Assembly: GCA_964628985.1 (NCBI GenBank)
Contig: CAZVNJ010000002.1
Coordinates: 48,159-112,158 of the forward strand
From: SURF-43 sp964628985
GTDB lineage: Bacteria; Chloroflexota; Dehalococcoidia; UBA2979
Direction of reading: 5' to 3'
DNA: 64,000 bases
Both the position numbers and the translations under genes were made by a program. Numbering within the stretch: the first letter of the stretch is position 1; every line of letters starts with the position of its first letter. The notes under the pieces are model-generated. The model worked only from the letters and a program-made list of their open reading frames with translations, searched no databases and was not told the DNA's origin. Positions 1-8,292 of this stretch are shown in pieces.

Positions 1-86
1 CACGCCCTCATCCCTCCGGACCCGAACTCGAGCGCGGGCATGGAAGGTGAGGGCGATGCTGTGCCCTCGCGGGGATGCATGGCTGC

Positions 87-749
87 CTAGTGCCCGTGCA
101 CGTCCGAGAAGAACCGCTCCATGTCCGCGATCCCCCCGGCCAGGACCAGGACATCGCCACGCCGGAGCACCTCGGTGCTCGGGGGGTAGACGGTTGCCCG
201 GCTTCCGCGCGCGAGGAGGAAGAGGGAGATGGAACTCGGGCGCCCCTTCATCAGGTCCTCCACGGTGCGTCCCACGTATTCCTCCGGTACTGCGACCCGG
301 CTCACGATGTACCCCTCCACGATGTCGAGCGAGTCCAGGATGTCCGTGGAGGTCCAGGAGTGGGCGAGGCGGGTACCTGTATCGCGTTCGGGGAAGACCA
401 CCTGGTCGGCGCCCACGCGCTTGAGGATGTCCCCGTGAATATCGCTCTGGGCCTTTGCCACGACGCGGGCGACGCCGGCACGCTTGAGTAGCATGGTCGC
501 CAGGATGCTGGCTTCGATGTTCGTGGAGATGGCGACGACGCCCGCGTCGAACTGGGAGATCCCGAGGCGCTCCAGCACGGCCTCGTCGACCGCGTCCGCC
601 TGGACGACCTGGGTGAGGCGCGAGGACATCCGCTGGACCTCGCCCATGTCGATATCGATCCCCAGGACCTCGTGCCCCGCCTTCGCCAGTTCCTCGGCGA
701 GCGCTGACCCGAACCGGCCAAGGCCGATCACGACCACTTGCTGCTTCAT
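87..749 (-). CDS. ktrA: Potassium uptake regulatory subunit (KtrA/TrkA type)
   Basis: A 220-residue cytosolic regulator of a Ktr/Trk potassium channel. It starts with a Rossmann fold carrying the nucleotide-binding glycine motif GLGRFG at residues 9-14, followed by the acidic residue that binds the ribose (GIDID near 33). It ends in a single RCK_C domain (about 135-215), the usual size for KtrA rather than the duplicated TrkA. Such subunits form an octameric ring that gates the membrane subunit in response to ATP/ADP or NAD(H). It lies 23 bp downstream of the KtrB-like gene on the same strand, so the two are almost certainly co-transcribed. The assignment to KtrA over TrkA rests on length and pairing. 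Confidence 0.9.
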   Translation of the reverse strand: MKQQVVVIGLGRFGSALAEELAKAGHEVLGIDIDMGEVQRMSSRLTQVVQADAVDEAVLERLGISQFDAGVVAISTNIEASILATMLLKRAGVARVVAKAQSDIHGDILKRVGADQVVFPERDTGTRLAHSWTSTDILDSLDIVEGYIVSRVAVPEEYVGRTVEDLMKGRPSSISLFLLARGSRATVYPPSTEVLRRGDVLVLAGGIADMERFFSDVHGH

Positions 750-772
750 ATCCGCCCTTGCCTTGCTGCAGC

Positions 773-2212
773 CTAGCCCATGCTGACTGGTTCTTCGGGA
801 TACCTGACCTGCTGGGTCTCCGCCCGCCCGGCGAGCGCCAGGGCAATCGCCAGCGGCCCTAGCCGTCCGATGAACATGACCGCAATCACCATCAGCCGTG
901 CGGGGTCACTCAGGGTGGGGGTCACGCCGGTCGAGAGGCCCACCGTCCCGAACGCGGAGACGGCCTCGAAGGCGACATCGGAGAGCGCTGCCGGGGTCGT
1001 CACCAGCAAGCCGAGCGTGAGGGCGAAGACGATCGCGACGGCGAGCAACGCGATGCTCAGCCCCTGGTTGACCACGGATGCGGAGATGGAGCGTCCGAAC
1101 GCCAGCACCTGCTCCCGCCCTCCGACCGACGCGAGGATGGCGAATAGAAGCACCGTGAACGTGGTGAGTTTGATGCCGCCCGCGGTGGAGGCGGGCGCGG
1201 CACCGATGAACATCAGCGCCATGGTCACCAGGCGCGTGCTGTCCTCGGTGGCCGCCAGGTCCACCACCGTGAACCCGGCGGTGCGGGCGGAGACGGACAT
1301 GAATGCGGCGTTGGCCACCGAGTCGAGGACTCCAAGGCCGTCGAGGACCCCACCGGCCAGCGATTCGAAGAGGAGTACCGCGGCTGTCCCGAGCAGAATC
1401 AGGACGGCAGACGTGCTGAGGACGATCTTCGTGTCGACGGACAGGGCGCTCCATGATCGACGCATCACGATGTCCGACCAGACGGCATAGCCGGTACCGC
1501 CGAGGAGGATGAGGCTCCCGACGACGAGGAGCACGAACTGGTCGGTCCGCACCTCGATGAGGCTGAGGAACCCACCCTCAATGTCAAAGCCCGCGTTGTT
1601 GAAGGCGGAGACCGAGGTGAATGCCCCGCGCCAGATGGTGCCCCCGTCGAGCGTGCCTCCCCCCAGGACAAAGAGGCCCACGAGGAGGGCGGCCCCAACT
1701 GCCTCGAACGCCATGGTGAGCAGCACGATCCGCTTGACGAGGATCGCGGGCGGCGTCGTCGCAAGACGCCCCAGCGTGCCAGCCATCACCACGCGCTGCC
1801 GAAGCGACAGGCGCCTTCCGAGGAGCATCAGCAGGAGTGTGGAGCTGGTCATGAACCCCAGTCCACCCATCTGGATGAGGATGAGGATGACCGCCTCGCC
1901 AAAGCGGGTCCAGTAGTCGTGAGTGTCTACGACGACCAGCCCCGTCACACATACCGCGGAGGTTGCCGTGAATAAGGCGACGAGGAAGGGAGAACTGCCC
2001 GGCTCGACGCTGGCGAGGGGCAGCATCAGCAGCCCTGTACCCAGGAGGATCAATGCGGCGAATCCGGCTGGCACATACAGCACGCTCGGCTGCGGGGGGC
2101 GTAGCGCCTTCGCGGCCTTCACCTCGACGTGCTGGGTTTGCCGGCGCGCGATCCGCACGCGCAGGTCACCGCGGCGCTCGCCCTGTACCCGCTGACCGCG
2201 TCCCCATGACAT
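773..2212 (-). CDS. ktrB: Potassium uptake membrane subunit (KtrB/TrkH family)
   Basis: A 479-residue polytopic potassium transporter of the TrkH/KtrB superfamily. All four pore-loop filters can be seen, each with its conserved glycine: VCVTGLV, NNAGFD, ARTAGFT and GTVGLSTG. The frame stays open further upstream, but that extension is Ser/Arg-rich and overlaps the peptidase gene. The ATG at 2212 is preceded by a GGGGAG ribosome site about eight bases away and gives a normal basic cytoplasmic N-terminus before the first membrane helix. It forms an operon with the downstream KtrA-like regulator. Confidence 0.92.
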   Translation of the reverse strand: MSWGRGQRVQGERRGDLRVRIARRQTQHVEVKAAKALRPPQPSVLYVPAGFAALILLGTGLLMLPLASVEPGSSPFLVALFTATSAVCVTGLVVVDTHDYWTRFGEAVILILIQMGGLGFMTSSTLLLMLLGRRLSLRQRVVMAGTLGRLATTPPAILVKRIVLLTMAFEAVGAALLVGLFVLGGGTLDGGTIWRGAFTSVSAFNNAGFDIEGGFLSLIEVRTDQFVLLVVGSLILLGGTGYAVWSDIVMRRSWSALSVDTKIVLSTSAVLILLGTAAVLLFESLAGGVLDGLGVLDSVANAAFMSVSARTAGFTVVDLAATEDSTRLVTMALMFIGAAPASTAGGIKLTTFTVLLFAILASVGGREQVLAFGRSISASVVNQGLSIALLAVAIVFALTLGLLVTTPAALSDVAFEAVSAFGTVGLSTGVTPTLSDPARLMVIAVMFIGRLGPLAIALALAGRAETQQVRYPEEPVSMG

Positions 2213-2255
2213 CTGGTGACTCCCCGAAGGAAGATACGCTTCCGGCCCGTCGGCG

Positions 2256-4259
2256 CTACTCCGGGCTGAGGCCGATCTCTCGCAGGAAGGCCACGTTGGA
2301 GGGCTCTCGCCCGAGGAAGGTGCGGACCAGCGTGGCCCCATCCTGAGTGCCGCCCGCCTCGAGGATCAGCCGCCGGTAATCGAGGCCGGCGGCGGCCTCG
2401 GCGGCCGGGCTGCCCTCGAAGCGCGCGTACATGTCGTCGCCGAACACCTGTGACCAGAGATATCCGTAGTACCCGGCGTCGTAGCCGAAGAGGTGGCCGA
2501 AGCCGGCCTGGAAGTGCGTCCCGGCCGGGAACGGGAAGCCGGTGATCCCGTGGAAGGCTTCGGCCAGGGCGTCCGTGTCCTTCTGGGCCCCGGCGTCGTG
2601 GTACGCCAGGTCCAACCGGGCGAAGTAGAGCTGGCGGAGGTAGTGAAGCCCGCTCCCCACGTTCTTCGCCGCGACCATCTGCTCGAGGAGCGTCTCCGGT
2701 AGCGGGTCGCCCGTGCGCACGTGACGGGTGAAGCCTCGGAGCACGGCAGGCTCCCACGTCCAATGCTCCAGCATCTGCGAGGGCGCCTCGACGAAGTCTC
2801 GCTCGACGTTCGTCCCGGCGAAGCGGTTGTACGGCGAACGTGTCATCACCTGGTGCAGGATGTGGCCGAACTCGTGGAAGAGCGTCTCGACCTCCGAGTG
2901 CCGAAGCAGGCTGGGCGACGCGGCCGAGGGCTTCGTGAAGTTCGCGACGATCGCGGCGGCCGTCGGGAGGTAGGAGCCGTCGGCGAGCCGCCGTCCGGGC
3001 TGGAGCATGAACGCCGCCGCGTGGCCGTACTTGTCCGGCCTCGGGTGGAGGTCCATGTAGAAGTGGCCGATGTGGGCGCCGGCCGCACCGTCGAGAGCGT
3101 CCTCGACCGCGTACAGGCGGACGTCCTCGTGCCACGCGCGTGTCTCTGGGACCGGGACGAAACGGACGCCGACCAGCCGCTGGTAGACCTCGAAGAGGCC
3201 GTCGAGCACGGCGTCCAGGGGGAAGAACTCGGCGACTGCGAACTGGTCGACCTGGTAGCGCTCGCGCATGACACGCTGCTGGTAGTACCGCCAGTCCCAG
3301 ATATCGAGTCGCGCGTGCGGGTCTTCGAGATGGCGGCGCTTCTCCGCCTGAAGCTCCTCGATGTCGCGCTCCGCCTTCACCCTGACCTGCTTCTCCAGGT
3401 CCACGAGGAAGTCGAGGGCGGTCTGGGGCGACTTCGCCATCTTGGTCTCGATGACGTAGTCGCTCCAGGACGGATATCCGAGCGTCTCGGCGATCTCGTG
3501 GCGGATCGTGATTGCCTCGGAGAGCAGGGGCAGGTTCACCTCGGCCGCGCGGTTGTGGTTCTTCAGGAACAGTTCCCGGCGTAGGGACTCGTCCTCGGCG
3601 GCCTCCAGGAACGGGTACATCTCCGGGTAGTCGAGTGAGACGCGATAGCGCGTCCCGTCAGTCGTTTCGACCACCTGCAACCGCTCGATGTAGGAGTCGG
3701 GGAGGCCGCGCAACTGTTCGCGGCCTAGCAGCAGCGCATCCTCGTACTCGTCGATGTTGCGGCGGAACTCGACGCCCAGCCGGACGAGGCGCTCCTTCAG
3801 CGCTTGCACTCGCCCTCGACGCTCCGCGTCCAGATCGAAACCGTTGCGACGGTAGTCGCGCAGGGTGAAGGCGAGCAGCCGCGCGTCGACTGGCTCAAGG
3901 GCCTTCGCCTCCGCGCTCTCGGCGTACGAGCGCACCGCCGCGGCGATGTCCTCGCGAAACCCGACGGACGTGCCGTAGGTGTCGAGCCGCTGCTCGGCCT
4001 CGAGCGCCGCATCGCGCAACGCTTCGTGCGTCGAGACGTAGGTGAGGAATCCGTGCTCGCCGCTGGCCAGCGCCAGGATGTGCGCGACTTCGTCGATCGG
4101 TGCCACCGTGTTGGCGAAGGTCCGCTCCCCCTCGACGCTCGCGATACGGGCGAGGATGGCCTCGCAGCGGGCGACCGCCGCTTCGGCGCCAGCGCGGACC
4201 CGCTCGGGCGTGGCGAGGGTGAAGTCGAACGGGGCCGGGGGAACCTGGGGTGCGGTCAT
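2256..4259 (-). CDS. M3 family zinc oligopeptidase
   Basis: A 667-residue cytosolic metallopeptidase of family M3 (thimet oligopeptidase / oligopeptidase A / dipeptidyl carboxypeptidase group), which cleaves short peptides. The zinc motif HEFGH lies at residues 462-466, and the third ligand region follows about 25 residues later (the FVEAPSQ segment). A GHFYMDLHPR block upstream is also typical of M3A enzymes, and the length fits the family. An in-frame ATG exists at 4298, but the ATG at 4259 gives the usual N-terminus (MTAPQVPP) and has a purine-rich stretch in front. It is a separate unit upstream of ktrB and divergent from the toxin-antitoxin pair. Confidence 0.93.
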   Translation of the reverse strand: MTAPQVPPAPFDFTLATPERVRAGAEAAVARCEAILARIASVEGERTFANTVAPIDEVAHILALASGEHGFLTYVSTHEALRDAALEAEQRLDTYGTSVGFREDIAAAVRSYAESAEAKALEPVDARLLAFTLRDYRRNGFDLDAERRGRVQALKERLVRLGVEFRRNIDEYEDALLLGREQLRGLPDSYIERLQVVETTDGTRYRVSLDYPEMYPFLEAAEDESLRRELFLKNHNRAAEVNLPLLSEAITIRHEIAETLGYPSWSDYVIETKMAKSPQTALDFLVDLEKQVRVKAERDIEELQAEKRRHLEDPHARLDIWDWRYYQQRVMRERYQVDQFAVAEFFPLDAVLDGLFEVYQRLVGVRFVPVPETRAWHEDVRLYAVEDALDGAAGAHIGHFYMDLHPRPDKYGHAAAFMLQPGRRLADGSYLPTAAAIVANFTKPSAASPSLLRHSEVETLFHEFGHILHQVMTRSPYNRFAGTNVERDFVEAPSQMLEHWTWEPAVLRGFTRHVRTGDPLPETLLEQMVAAKNVGSGLHYLRQLYFARLDLAYHDAGAQKDTDALAEAFHGITGFPFPAGTHFQAGFGHLFGYDAGYYGYLWSQVFGDDMYARFEGSPAAEAAAGLDYRRLILEAGGTQDGATLVRTFLGREPSNVAFLREIGLSPE

Positions 4260-4374
4260 GCCCGATCCTGTCCGTCTGTCGTAGACGTCGGTCGCCATGC
4301 TAGCGGGCTGACGAAGGCCCGCTGTGGCCGAGGATCACCCACCGGACGGTTGCATGTGATGATATGATGCCGGT

Positions 4375-4614
4375 ATGAAGCGCACAACAATCGTCCTATC
4401 CGACGATCTGGCCGCCGCAGTTGAGCGGGAGGCACGACGACGACGCGTCTCCGTCTCTGAGGTGGCGCGGGAAGCGATCGCTGCCGGCCTCGGGCACCGC
4501 CTGGAGGAGCGCCGGAGCCTGCCCTTTGCGGCGCTCGGTCGGAGTGGTCATCGCACGACCGCGCGCGATGTTGAGACGATCCTCGACGCGGAATGGGGCC
4601 GAGACCTCCGTTGA
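4375..4614 (+). CDS. vapB: Ribbon-helix-helix antitoxin (VapB-like)
   Basis: A 79-residue DNA-binding antitoxin. The N-terminus (MKRTTIVLSDDLAAAVE) is a ribbon-helix-helix fold of the CopG/Arc type: a beta strand, then a helix beginning VSVSEVAREAI. The C-terminal 30 residues should form the extended tail that neutralises the toxin. It overlaps the PIN-domain gene, the classic arrangement of a VapBC module. The complex normally represses its own promoter, which must lie in the short 4260-4374 gap; I see no clear operator palindrome there. Confidence 0.85.
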   Translation: MKRTTIVLSDDLAAAVEREARRRRVSVSEVAREAIAAGLGHRLEERRSLPFAALGRSGHRTTARDVETILDAEWGRDLR

Positions 4615-5021
4615 TCGCGGTCATCGATTCCGGCCCGCTCTATGCCGCTGTTGATGCAGACGACGACGATCATGCCCGCTGTCTTGCCGTCCTTCAGCGC
4701 ACGGACCTCGAGATCGTCGTTCCCGCGCTCGTCGTCGCCGAAGTCACCTATCTGGTGGGCCGTCGACTGGGCGCTCAGATCGAAGCGAAGTTCTTGCGCG
4801 GCCTGGCTGCCGTCGAAGTCGAAGGCCCGATCGCCGAGGACTGGGCGGCCATCGCCGACCTCGTCACGCGATACGGCGACTTCCCGCTCGGTGGTACCGA
4901 TGCCTCGGTGGCGGCGCTCGCGGACCGGCTGGGGACGGAACTGATCGTCACGCTTGATCGGCGTCACTTCATGGCGCTGCGCTCGTCGCGAGGCCAGCCC
5001 TACCTGATCCTTCCCGACTGA
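4593..5021 (+). CDS. vapC: PIN-domain toxin (VapC-like ribonuclease)
   Basis: A PIN-domain endoribonuclease toxin of about 136-142 residues. The first catalytic aspartate is in the strand VIDSGPLYA. Further acidic residues follow in the middle (EGPIAEDWAAIADL) and in GGTDASVAALADR, with the closing strand VTLDRRHF. All match the VapC acidic Mg2+ cluster. Two starts are possible: ATG at 4593, which overlaps the antitoxin by 22 bases, or TTG at 4611, whose T-T-G-A overlaps the antitoxin stop codon and would couple translation tightly. The second would put the catalytic strand right at the N-terminus, as is usual for VapC. Confidence 0.87.
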   Translation: MGPRPPLIAVIDSGPLYAAVDADDDDHARCLAVLQRTDLEIVVPALVVAEVTYLVGRRLGAQIEAKFLRGLAAVEVEGPIAEDWAAIADLVTRYGDFPLGGTDASVAALADRLGTELIVTLDRRHFMALRSSRGQPYLILPD

Positions 5022-5038
5022 GCCAGTCCGGTCTCCCG

Positions 5039-5551
5039 CTAAATCGCCTCCTCAGGACGCTGGCGGGGGAGGCCGGAGAGGGCGAACGCCGCCTCAACGA
5101 GTTCGGTAGCGCCCTCGATCTCCGACTCGACGGTGAGGAACTCGGTGTCGTGGTGGACGAGCTTGTAGCGCGCATTTCCGAGGTACTCGACCTTCTCGAT
5201 GCGCTGGAGGTCCCGCCACGCCACCTCGTGGATGGGTTGTCCGAGGTGGAGGGCGGTGGCGCCCTCGGTGGTCAGGACGATCGAGGTGGCGGTCCCGCGC
5301 CAGGTGAGCAGCACGACCGGCACCATGAAGAGGGTTACCGCGGCGGCGAAGAGCCCGAAGCCCTTGGCCTCGATCGAGTCGATCACGAACCCGACGCCGA
5401 GGGCGAGGACGGCTACCAGCATTGGCAGCGCGAACGAGGCGTTCTGCCACCAGCGGTTGGGGTTGGCGAAGACCCGCACGACCTGGTGCATCGAGGCGAC
5501 GGCGCGGGCGTCTGCGTCGTGCAGAGATGGAAAGGGCGGCTCGTCCGTCAT
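5039..5551 (-). CDS. Two-helix membrane protein with a PH-like domain, unknown function
   Basis: A 170-residue membrane protein. Two adjacent hydrophobic helices (about residues 40-62 and 66-88) are separated by a short basic or acidic turn. A soluble C-terminal domain of alternating beta strands follows, similar in layout to bacterial PH-like (YdbT/YcxB type) domains. The frame is open much further upstream, to 5902, but that part would overlap the divergent monooxygenase gene; the ATG at 5551 gives a sensible N-terminus (MTDEPPFPS). The gene stands alone. Function is not recognised. Confidence 0.75.
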   Translation of the reverse strand: MTDEPPFPSLHDADARAVASMHQVVRVFANPNRWWQNASFALPMLVAVLALGVGFVIDSIEAKGFGLFAAAVTLFMVPVVLLTWRGTATSIVLTTEGATALHLGQPIHEVAWRDLQRIEKVEYLGNARYKLVHHDTEFLTVESEIEGATELVEAAFALSGLPRQRPEEAI

Positions 5552-5648
5552 CGTCGGATCATCGCTCCCCCGCGTGGATACGACGAGAGGCCCGGGGAGC
5601 GCCCTCCCGACGCGCAGGGGATACGATCGGTGGAGTGGGGGACCGCCG

Positions 5649-6662
5649 ATGCCGCCAGACAGCCGATCCGCACTGCGCCTGAGCGTCCTGGACCAGGCGC
5701 CGATCCGCGAGGGTGGTACGGCCGCCCAGGCCTTGCGCGAGTCGATCCTCCTGGCGCAGGCGGTGGAACGGCTGGGCTTCTCTCGCTTCTGGCTCGCCGA
5801 GCACCATGCGAGCGGAGGCCTCGCCTGTGCTGCCCCGGAGGTCGTCATCCCGGCGGTCGCTGCGCAGACCTCGACGATCCGGGTGGGGTCGGGTGGCGTC
5901 ATGCTTTCGCATTACGCCCCGCTGAAGGTGGCGGAGCAGTTCCGCGCGCTGGAGGCGTTGTTCCCAGGCCGAATTGACCTGGGCATCGGGCGAGCGCCCG
6001 GCAGTAGCATGCAGACGAAGCAGGCGCTGGAGCATGGCCCTGGAACCCTGCCGCTCGAGGCGTATCCGGACCAGGTCGAGGACCTGCTCGGCTACCTCGA
6101 CGACGCCCTGCCGGAGGACCATCCCTTCTTCGGGATTCACGCGAGTCCGATGATCGATGGGACGCCCGAGGTCTGGTGTCTGGGGTCCTCGATGGACGGG
6201 GCACAGATCGCGGCTGACCTGGGGTTGCCGTACTGCTTCGCCCAGTTCATCGCGCCGGAACTCGGTCCGCGCGCCGTGGCGCTCTACCGGACACGCTTCA
6301 AGCCGTCCAAGTGGGCTTCGGAGCCGCGCGTCTCGATCGGCGTCTCGGCACTCTGCGCGGACACGGATGAGGAGGCCGAGCGGCTTGCCCTCAGCCGGTA
6401 CGTCTGGCGCTTCCGCCGCGGCGCCGTACCCTCCGTGGCGACTGCCGAGGCGTTCGGGATGACCGATCCAGAGAAGGACTACGTGAAGTTCTCGATGTCG
6501 AAAGCCGCCGTCGGAGCACCCTCGACCGTGCGGACGCGGCTCGAGTCCCTGGCGGACGAGTTTGGTGCGGAGGAACTGGTCCTCCTCACCATCACGTACG
6601 ACTTCGCTGACCGCGTCCGCTCGTACGAACTGATCTCGCGCGAGTTCGGCCTCGTCGAATAG
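5649..6662 (+). CDS. Luciferase-like flavin-dependent monooxygenase
   Basis: A 337-residue TIM-barrel enzyme of the bacterial luciferase-like monooxygenase (LLM) class. It uses reduced FMN (or F420 in some relatives). Family hallmarks visible are the opening strand LSVLDQAP, the LAEHHA motif near residue 50, the GSGGVMLSHYAPLKVAEQF segment that lines the flavin pocket, and DLGIGRAPGS. The ATG at 5649 has the purine-rich GGAGTGGGGGA just upstream, so the long N-terminal extension is discarded. A flavin reductase-like gene begins 52 bases downstream. The pair could work as a two-component monooxygenase; the substrate is unknown. Confidence 0.9.
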   Translation: MPPDSRSALRLSVLDQAPIREGGTAAQALRESILLAQAVERLGFSRFWLAEHHASGGLACAAPEVVIPAVAAQTSTIRVGSGGVMLSHYAPLKVAEQFRALEALFPGRIDLGIGRAPGSSMQTKQALEHGPGTLPLEAYPDQVEDLLGYLDDALPEDHPFFGIHASPMIDGTPEVWCLGSSMDGAQIAADLGLPYCFAQFIAPELGPRAVALYRTRFKPSKWASEPRVSIGVSALCADTDEEAERLALSRYVWRFRRGAVPSVATAEAFGMTDPEKDYVKFSMSKAAVGAPSTVRTRLESLADEFGAEELVLLTITYDFADRVRSYELISREFGLVE

Positions 6663-6714
6663 CGGTCGGGCAGGCCCGGGGTACGCTGGATCCGGAGCGC
6701 GACGGGAGCCATCG

Positions 6715-7263
6715 ATGGTCGGCCGCAAGATCCAGAAGACCGAAGAGGACTACATCAAGGAAGCGATGCACGAGTTGCCGTACGGCATCTACGTGATCGG
6801 CTCGACGCGGGATGGCAAGCCGAACGCCATGATCGCCGACTGGGTGATGCAGGTCTCCTTCGAGCCGCGGCTCGTCCTCGCTGCCTTCGAGCGTGACTCG
6901 ACGTCGCTGGGGCGGATCCGGGATCACGGTTACTACACGGTGAACCTGCTGCCCCAGAAGGACGGGCTGCTGATCGCACAGCGCTTCGTGCAGCCCGCGA
7001 ACGCGGCGAAGGTACGAGGGCGAAGTGACGCGGCAGCCGCCCAGCAGCACGACAAGCTGGCCGGCATCGACTACCGCTTATCCGACCGCGCCCAGGGCTG
7101 CCCAATCCTCGATGACGCGATCGCGTACCTCGAGTGTGCTGCCGAGCAGTTCATTGACGCCGGAGACCACGTGCTGGTAGTTGGTCGCGTGCTTTATGGC
7201 GAGGTCCAGCACAGCGGCGACCCGCTGACCTCGACCTACACTGGCTGGTCGTACTCCGGGTAG
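6715..7263 (+). CDS. Flavin reductase-like FMN-binding protein
   Basis: A 182-residue split-barrel flavin reductase-like protein. The N-terminal half has the family pattern YGIYVIGSTRDGKPNAM, a strand pair that binds FMN, then VSFEPRLVLAAFERDS and GYYTVNLLP. A second conserved strand follows (AIAYLECAAEQF..AGDHVLVVGRV). Such proteins supply reduced flavin by NAD(P)H-dependent reduction. The position right after the LLM-class monooxygenase suggests it serves that enzyme (inference). The next small gene starts 4 bases after its stop. Confidence 0.88.
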   Translation: MVGRKIQKTEEDYIKEAMHELPYGIYVIGSTRDGKPNAMIADWVMQVSFEPRLVLAAFERDSTSLGRIRDHGYYTVNLLPQKDGLLIAQRFVQPANAAKVRGRSDAAAAQQHDKLAGIDYRLSDRAQGCPILDDAIAYLECAAEQFIDAGDHVLVVGRVLYGEVQHSGDPLTSTYTGWSYSG

Positions 7264-7267
7264 CACC

Positions 7268-7882
7268 ATGCGATACGCGCTCCTCGCATTCGCGGGCGGC
7301 TGCCTCATGGCCCTCGGGATTGCGGGGCTCGCCCTGCGGGAGGCGCCGAGGGCGCTCCCGATGCCGCCGCCGAAGACGGAGGCGACGCTGTCAGGGACGG
7401 CCCGCCCTGACATGGGAGGGCAGCCGCCCGCGCCCACCATCCCCTCGACTCCCTGCACCCCGCCGTTCGAGATCGTGGCAAGCAACCTGCCGGCGACGCT
7501 CGGAGTCGCGCCCGGGCGTGGGAGCGTCACCGTCCGAGTTGCGCCGTTGCCCGAGGGCGAGCACGCCTTCGAGGTGCTCGTAATGGTGGATGTCGGCTTC
7601 GCCGGGGGAACGCTGGCGCCGAGCGGGCCAGAGGTCACCGGCTTCCTCGCGGGCCGTGCCCATCCGGTTGCGGGGCCGGGCCAGACGATCACGTTTGACG
7701 TGCCGGTTCCCCCTGCCGGCGGTCCGGTCGAGGTCGACGGCGTCCCGCGCGGGTCGCGGTGGGACGCCGTCACGGCCTCGCCGCGCCTGGGGCCGCCGGT
7801 GTTGAAGGGGACGTCAACGCAGGAGGGCCGCGTCCTTCGCGTCGACACGAACGGGCGTCCCCCGTGTGTCACGACGCCGTAG
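7268..7882 (+). CDS. Membrane-anchored or secreted protein, unknown function
   Basis: A 204-residue protein with an uncleaved anchor or signal peptide at residues 3-24 (ALLAFAGGCLMALGIAGLAL). A Pro-rich linker follows, then an extracytoplasmic beta-rich domain with many V/G/P residues (residues about 60-190) that could be an Ig-like or carboxypeptidase-regulatory-like fold. Two cysteines (CTPPFE and the C-terminal PPCVTTP) could form a disulfide. It lies 4 bases behind the flavin reductase gene, so it may be co-transcribed, but nothing in the sequence links it to that chemistry. No known family recognised. Confidence 0.7.
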   Translation: MRYALLAFAGGCLMALGIAGLALREAPRALPMPPPKTEATLSGTARPDMGGQPPAPTIPSTPCTPPFEIVASNLPATLGVAPGRGSVTVRVAPLPEGEHAFEVLVMVDVGFAGGTLAPSGPEVTGFLAGRAHPVAGPGQTITFDVPVPPAGGPVEVDGVPRGSRWDAVTASPRLGPPVLKGTSTQEGRVLRVDTNGRPPCVTTP

Positions 7883-7891
7883 GCGTAGTCG

Positions 7892-8206
7892 TTACCACTG
7901 CTCCAGTCGCACGAGGCGTCCGTCGGCGACAACAGCGCGGACGCGTTCGAGCGCTTCGAGGTCGCGTGTCGGGTCGCCCTCGACGACCAACAGATCGGCG
8001 CGCTGGCCCGGGGCGATGCAGCCGCGGTCGGGCAGCCTGAGAAGGCGTGCGCTCGTGCTCGTCGCGAGGCGGAGGACCTCGACAGGGCTCTGAGCGGTCA
8101 TCGCCTGCATGGTGCGGAGGGCCCGGACGAGGTCGTCGTGCGGCAGTCCGGGGATACCGCAGTCGGTGCTCATGACGCGGCCACCGGCCAGGGTGAAGGC
8201 CTCCAC
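7892..8206 (-). pseudogene. Amidohydrolase C-terminal fragment (N-terminus missing)
   Basis: About 105 residues that match only the C-terminus of imidazolonepropionase/cytosinase-like amidohydrolases. They contain the late metal-ligand region (VMSTDCGIPG, corresponding to the usual GTDAGIPG), the helix with SPVEVLRLATSTSARLL, and the terminal GCIAPGQRADLLVVEGDP strand. The roughly 300 residues that carry the HxH metal site and most of the barrel are absent: upstream is a tiny ORF and then an intact alpha/beta hydrolase. A GTG overlaps the stop of the tiny ORF and an ATG lies at 8173, so the piece could still be translated. It cannot be an active amidohydrolase. Confidence 0.8.
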
Positions 8207-8292
8207 TACCGGGCGGCCGCAATGTACAGGGCGGTGGCGATGAAGATGCCGGCGATACCCGCGAGGACGGCAAACAGGCGAGGGCTTCCCAT
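8206..8292 (-). CDS. 28-residue single-helix membrane peptide
   Basis: A very short ORF of 28 residues. After MGSPRLF it is almost purely hydrophobic (A, V, L, I, G, F, T) and ends in a C-terminal arginine, so it reads as one transmembrane helix. Its ATG overlaps the TGA of the alpha/beta hydrolase as ATGA, which predicts translational coupling. Its TAG shares a base with a possible GTG start of the amidohydrolase fragment. The intact frame, the helix-like composition and the coupled start argue that it is translated. It could also be a chance product of the deletion that removed the amidohydrolase N-terminus. Function unknown. Confidence 0.5.
   Translation of the reverse strand: MGSPRLFAVLAGIAGIFIATALYIAAAR

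Noticed and set aside
2119..3135. A 338-residue frame across the KtrB and M3 peptidase region
   Set aside because: Arg/Pro-rich shadow of the M3 peptidase, whose own frame has the intact HEFGH motif.
4299..4374. A palindromic operator before the toxin-antitoxin pair
   Set aside because: Repeated TGATGATATGATG-like bases look suggestive but do not form a real inverted repeat.
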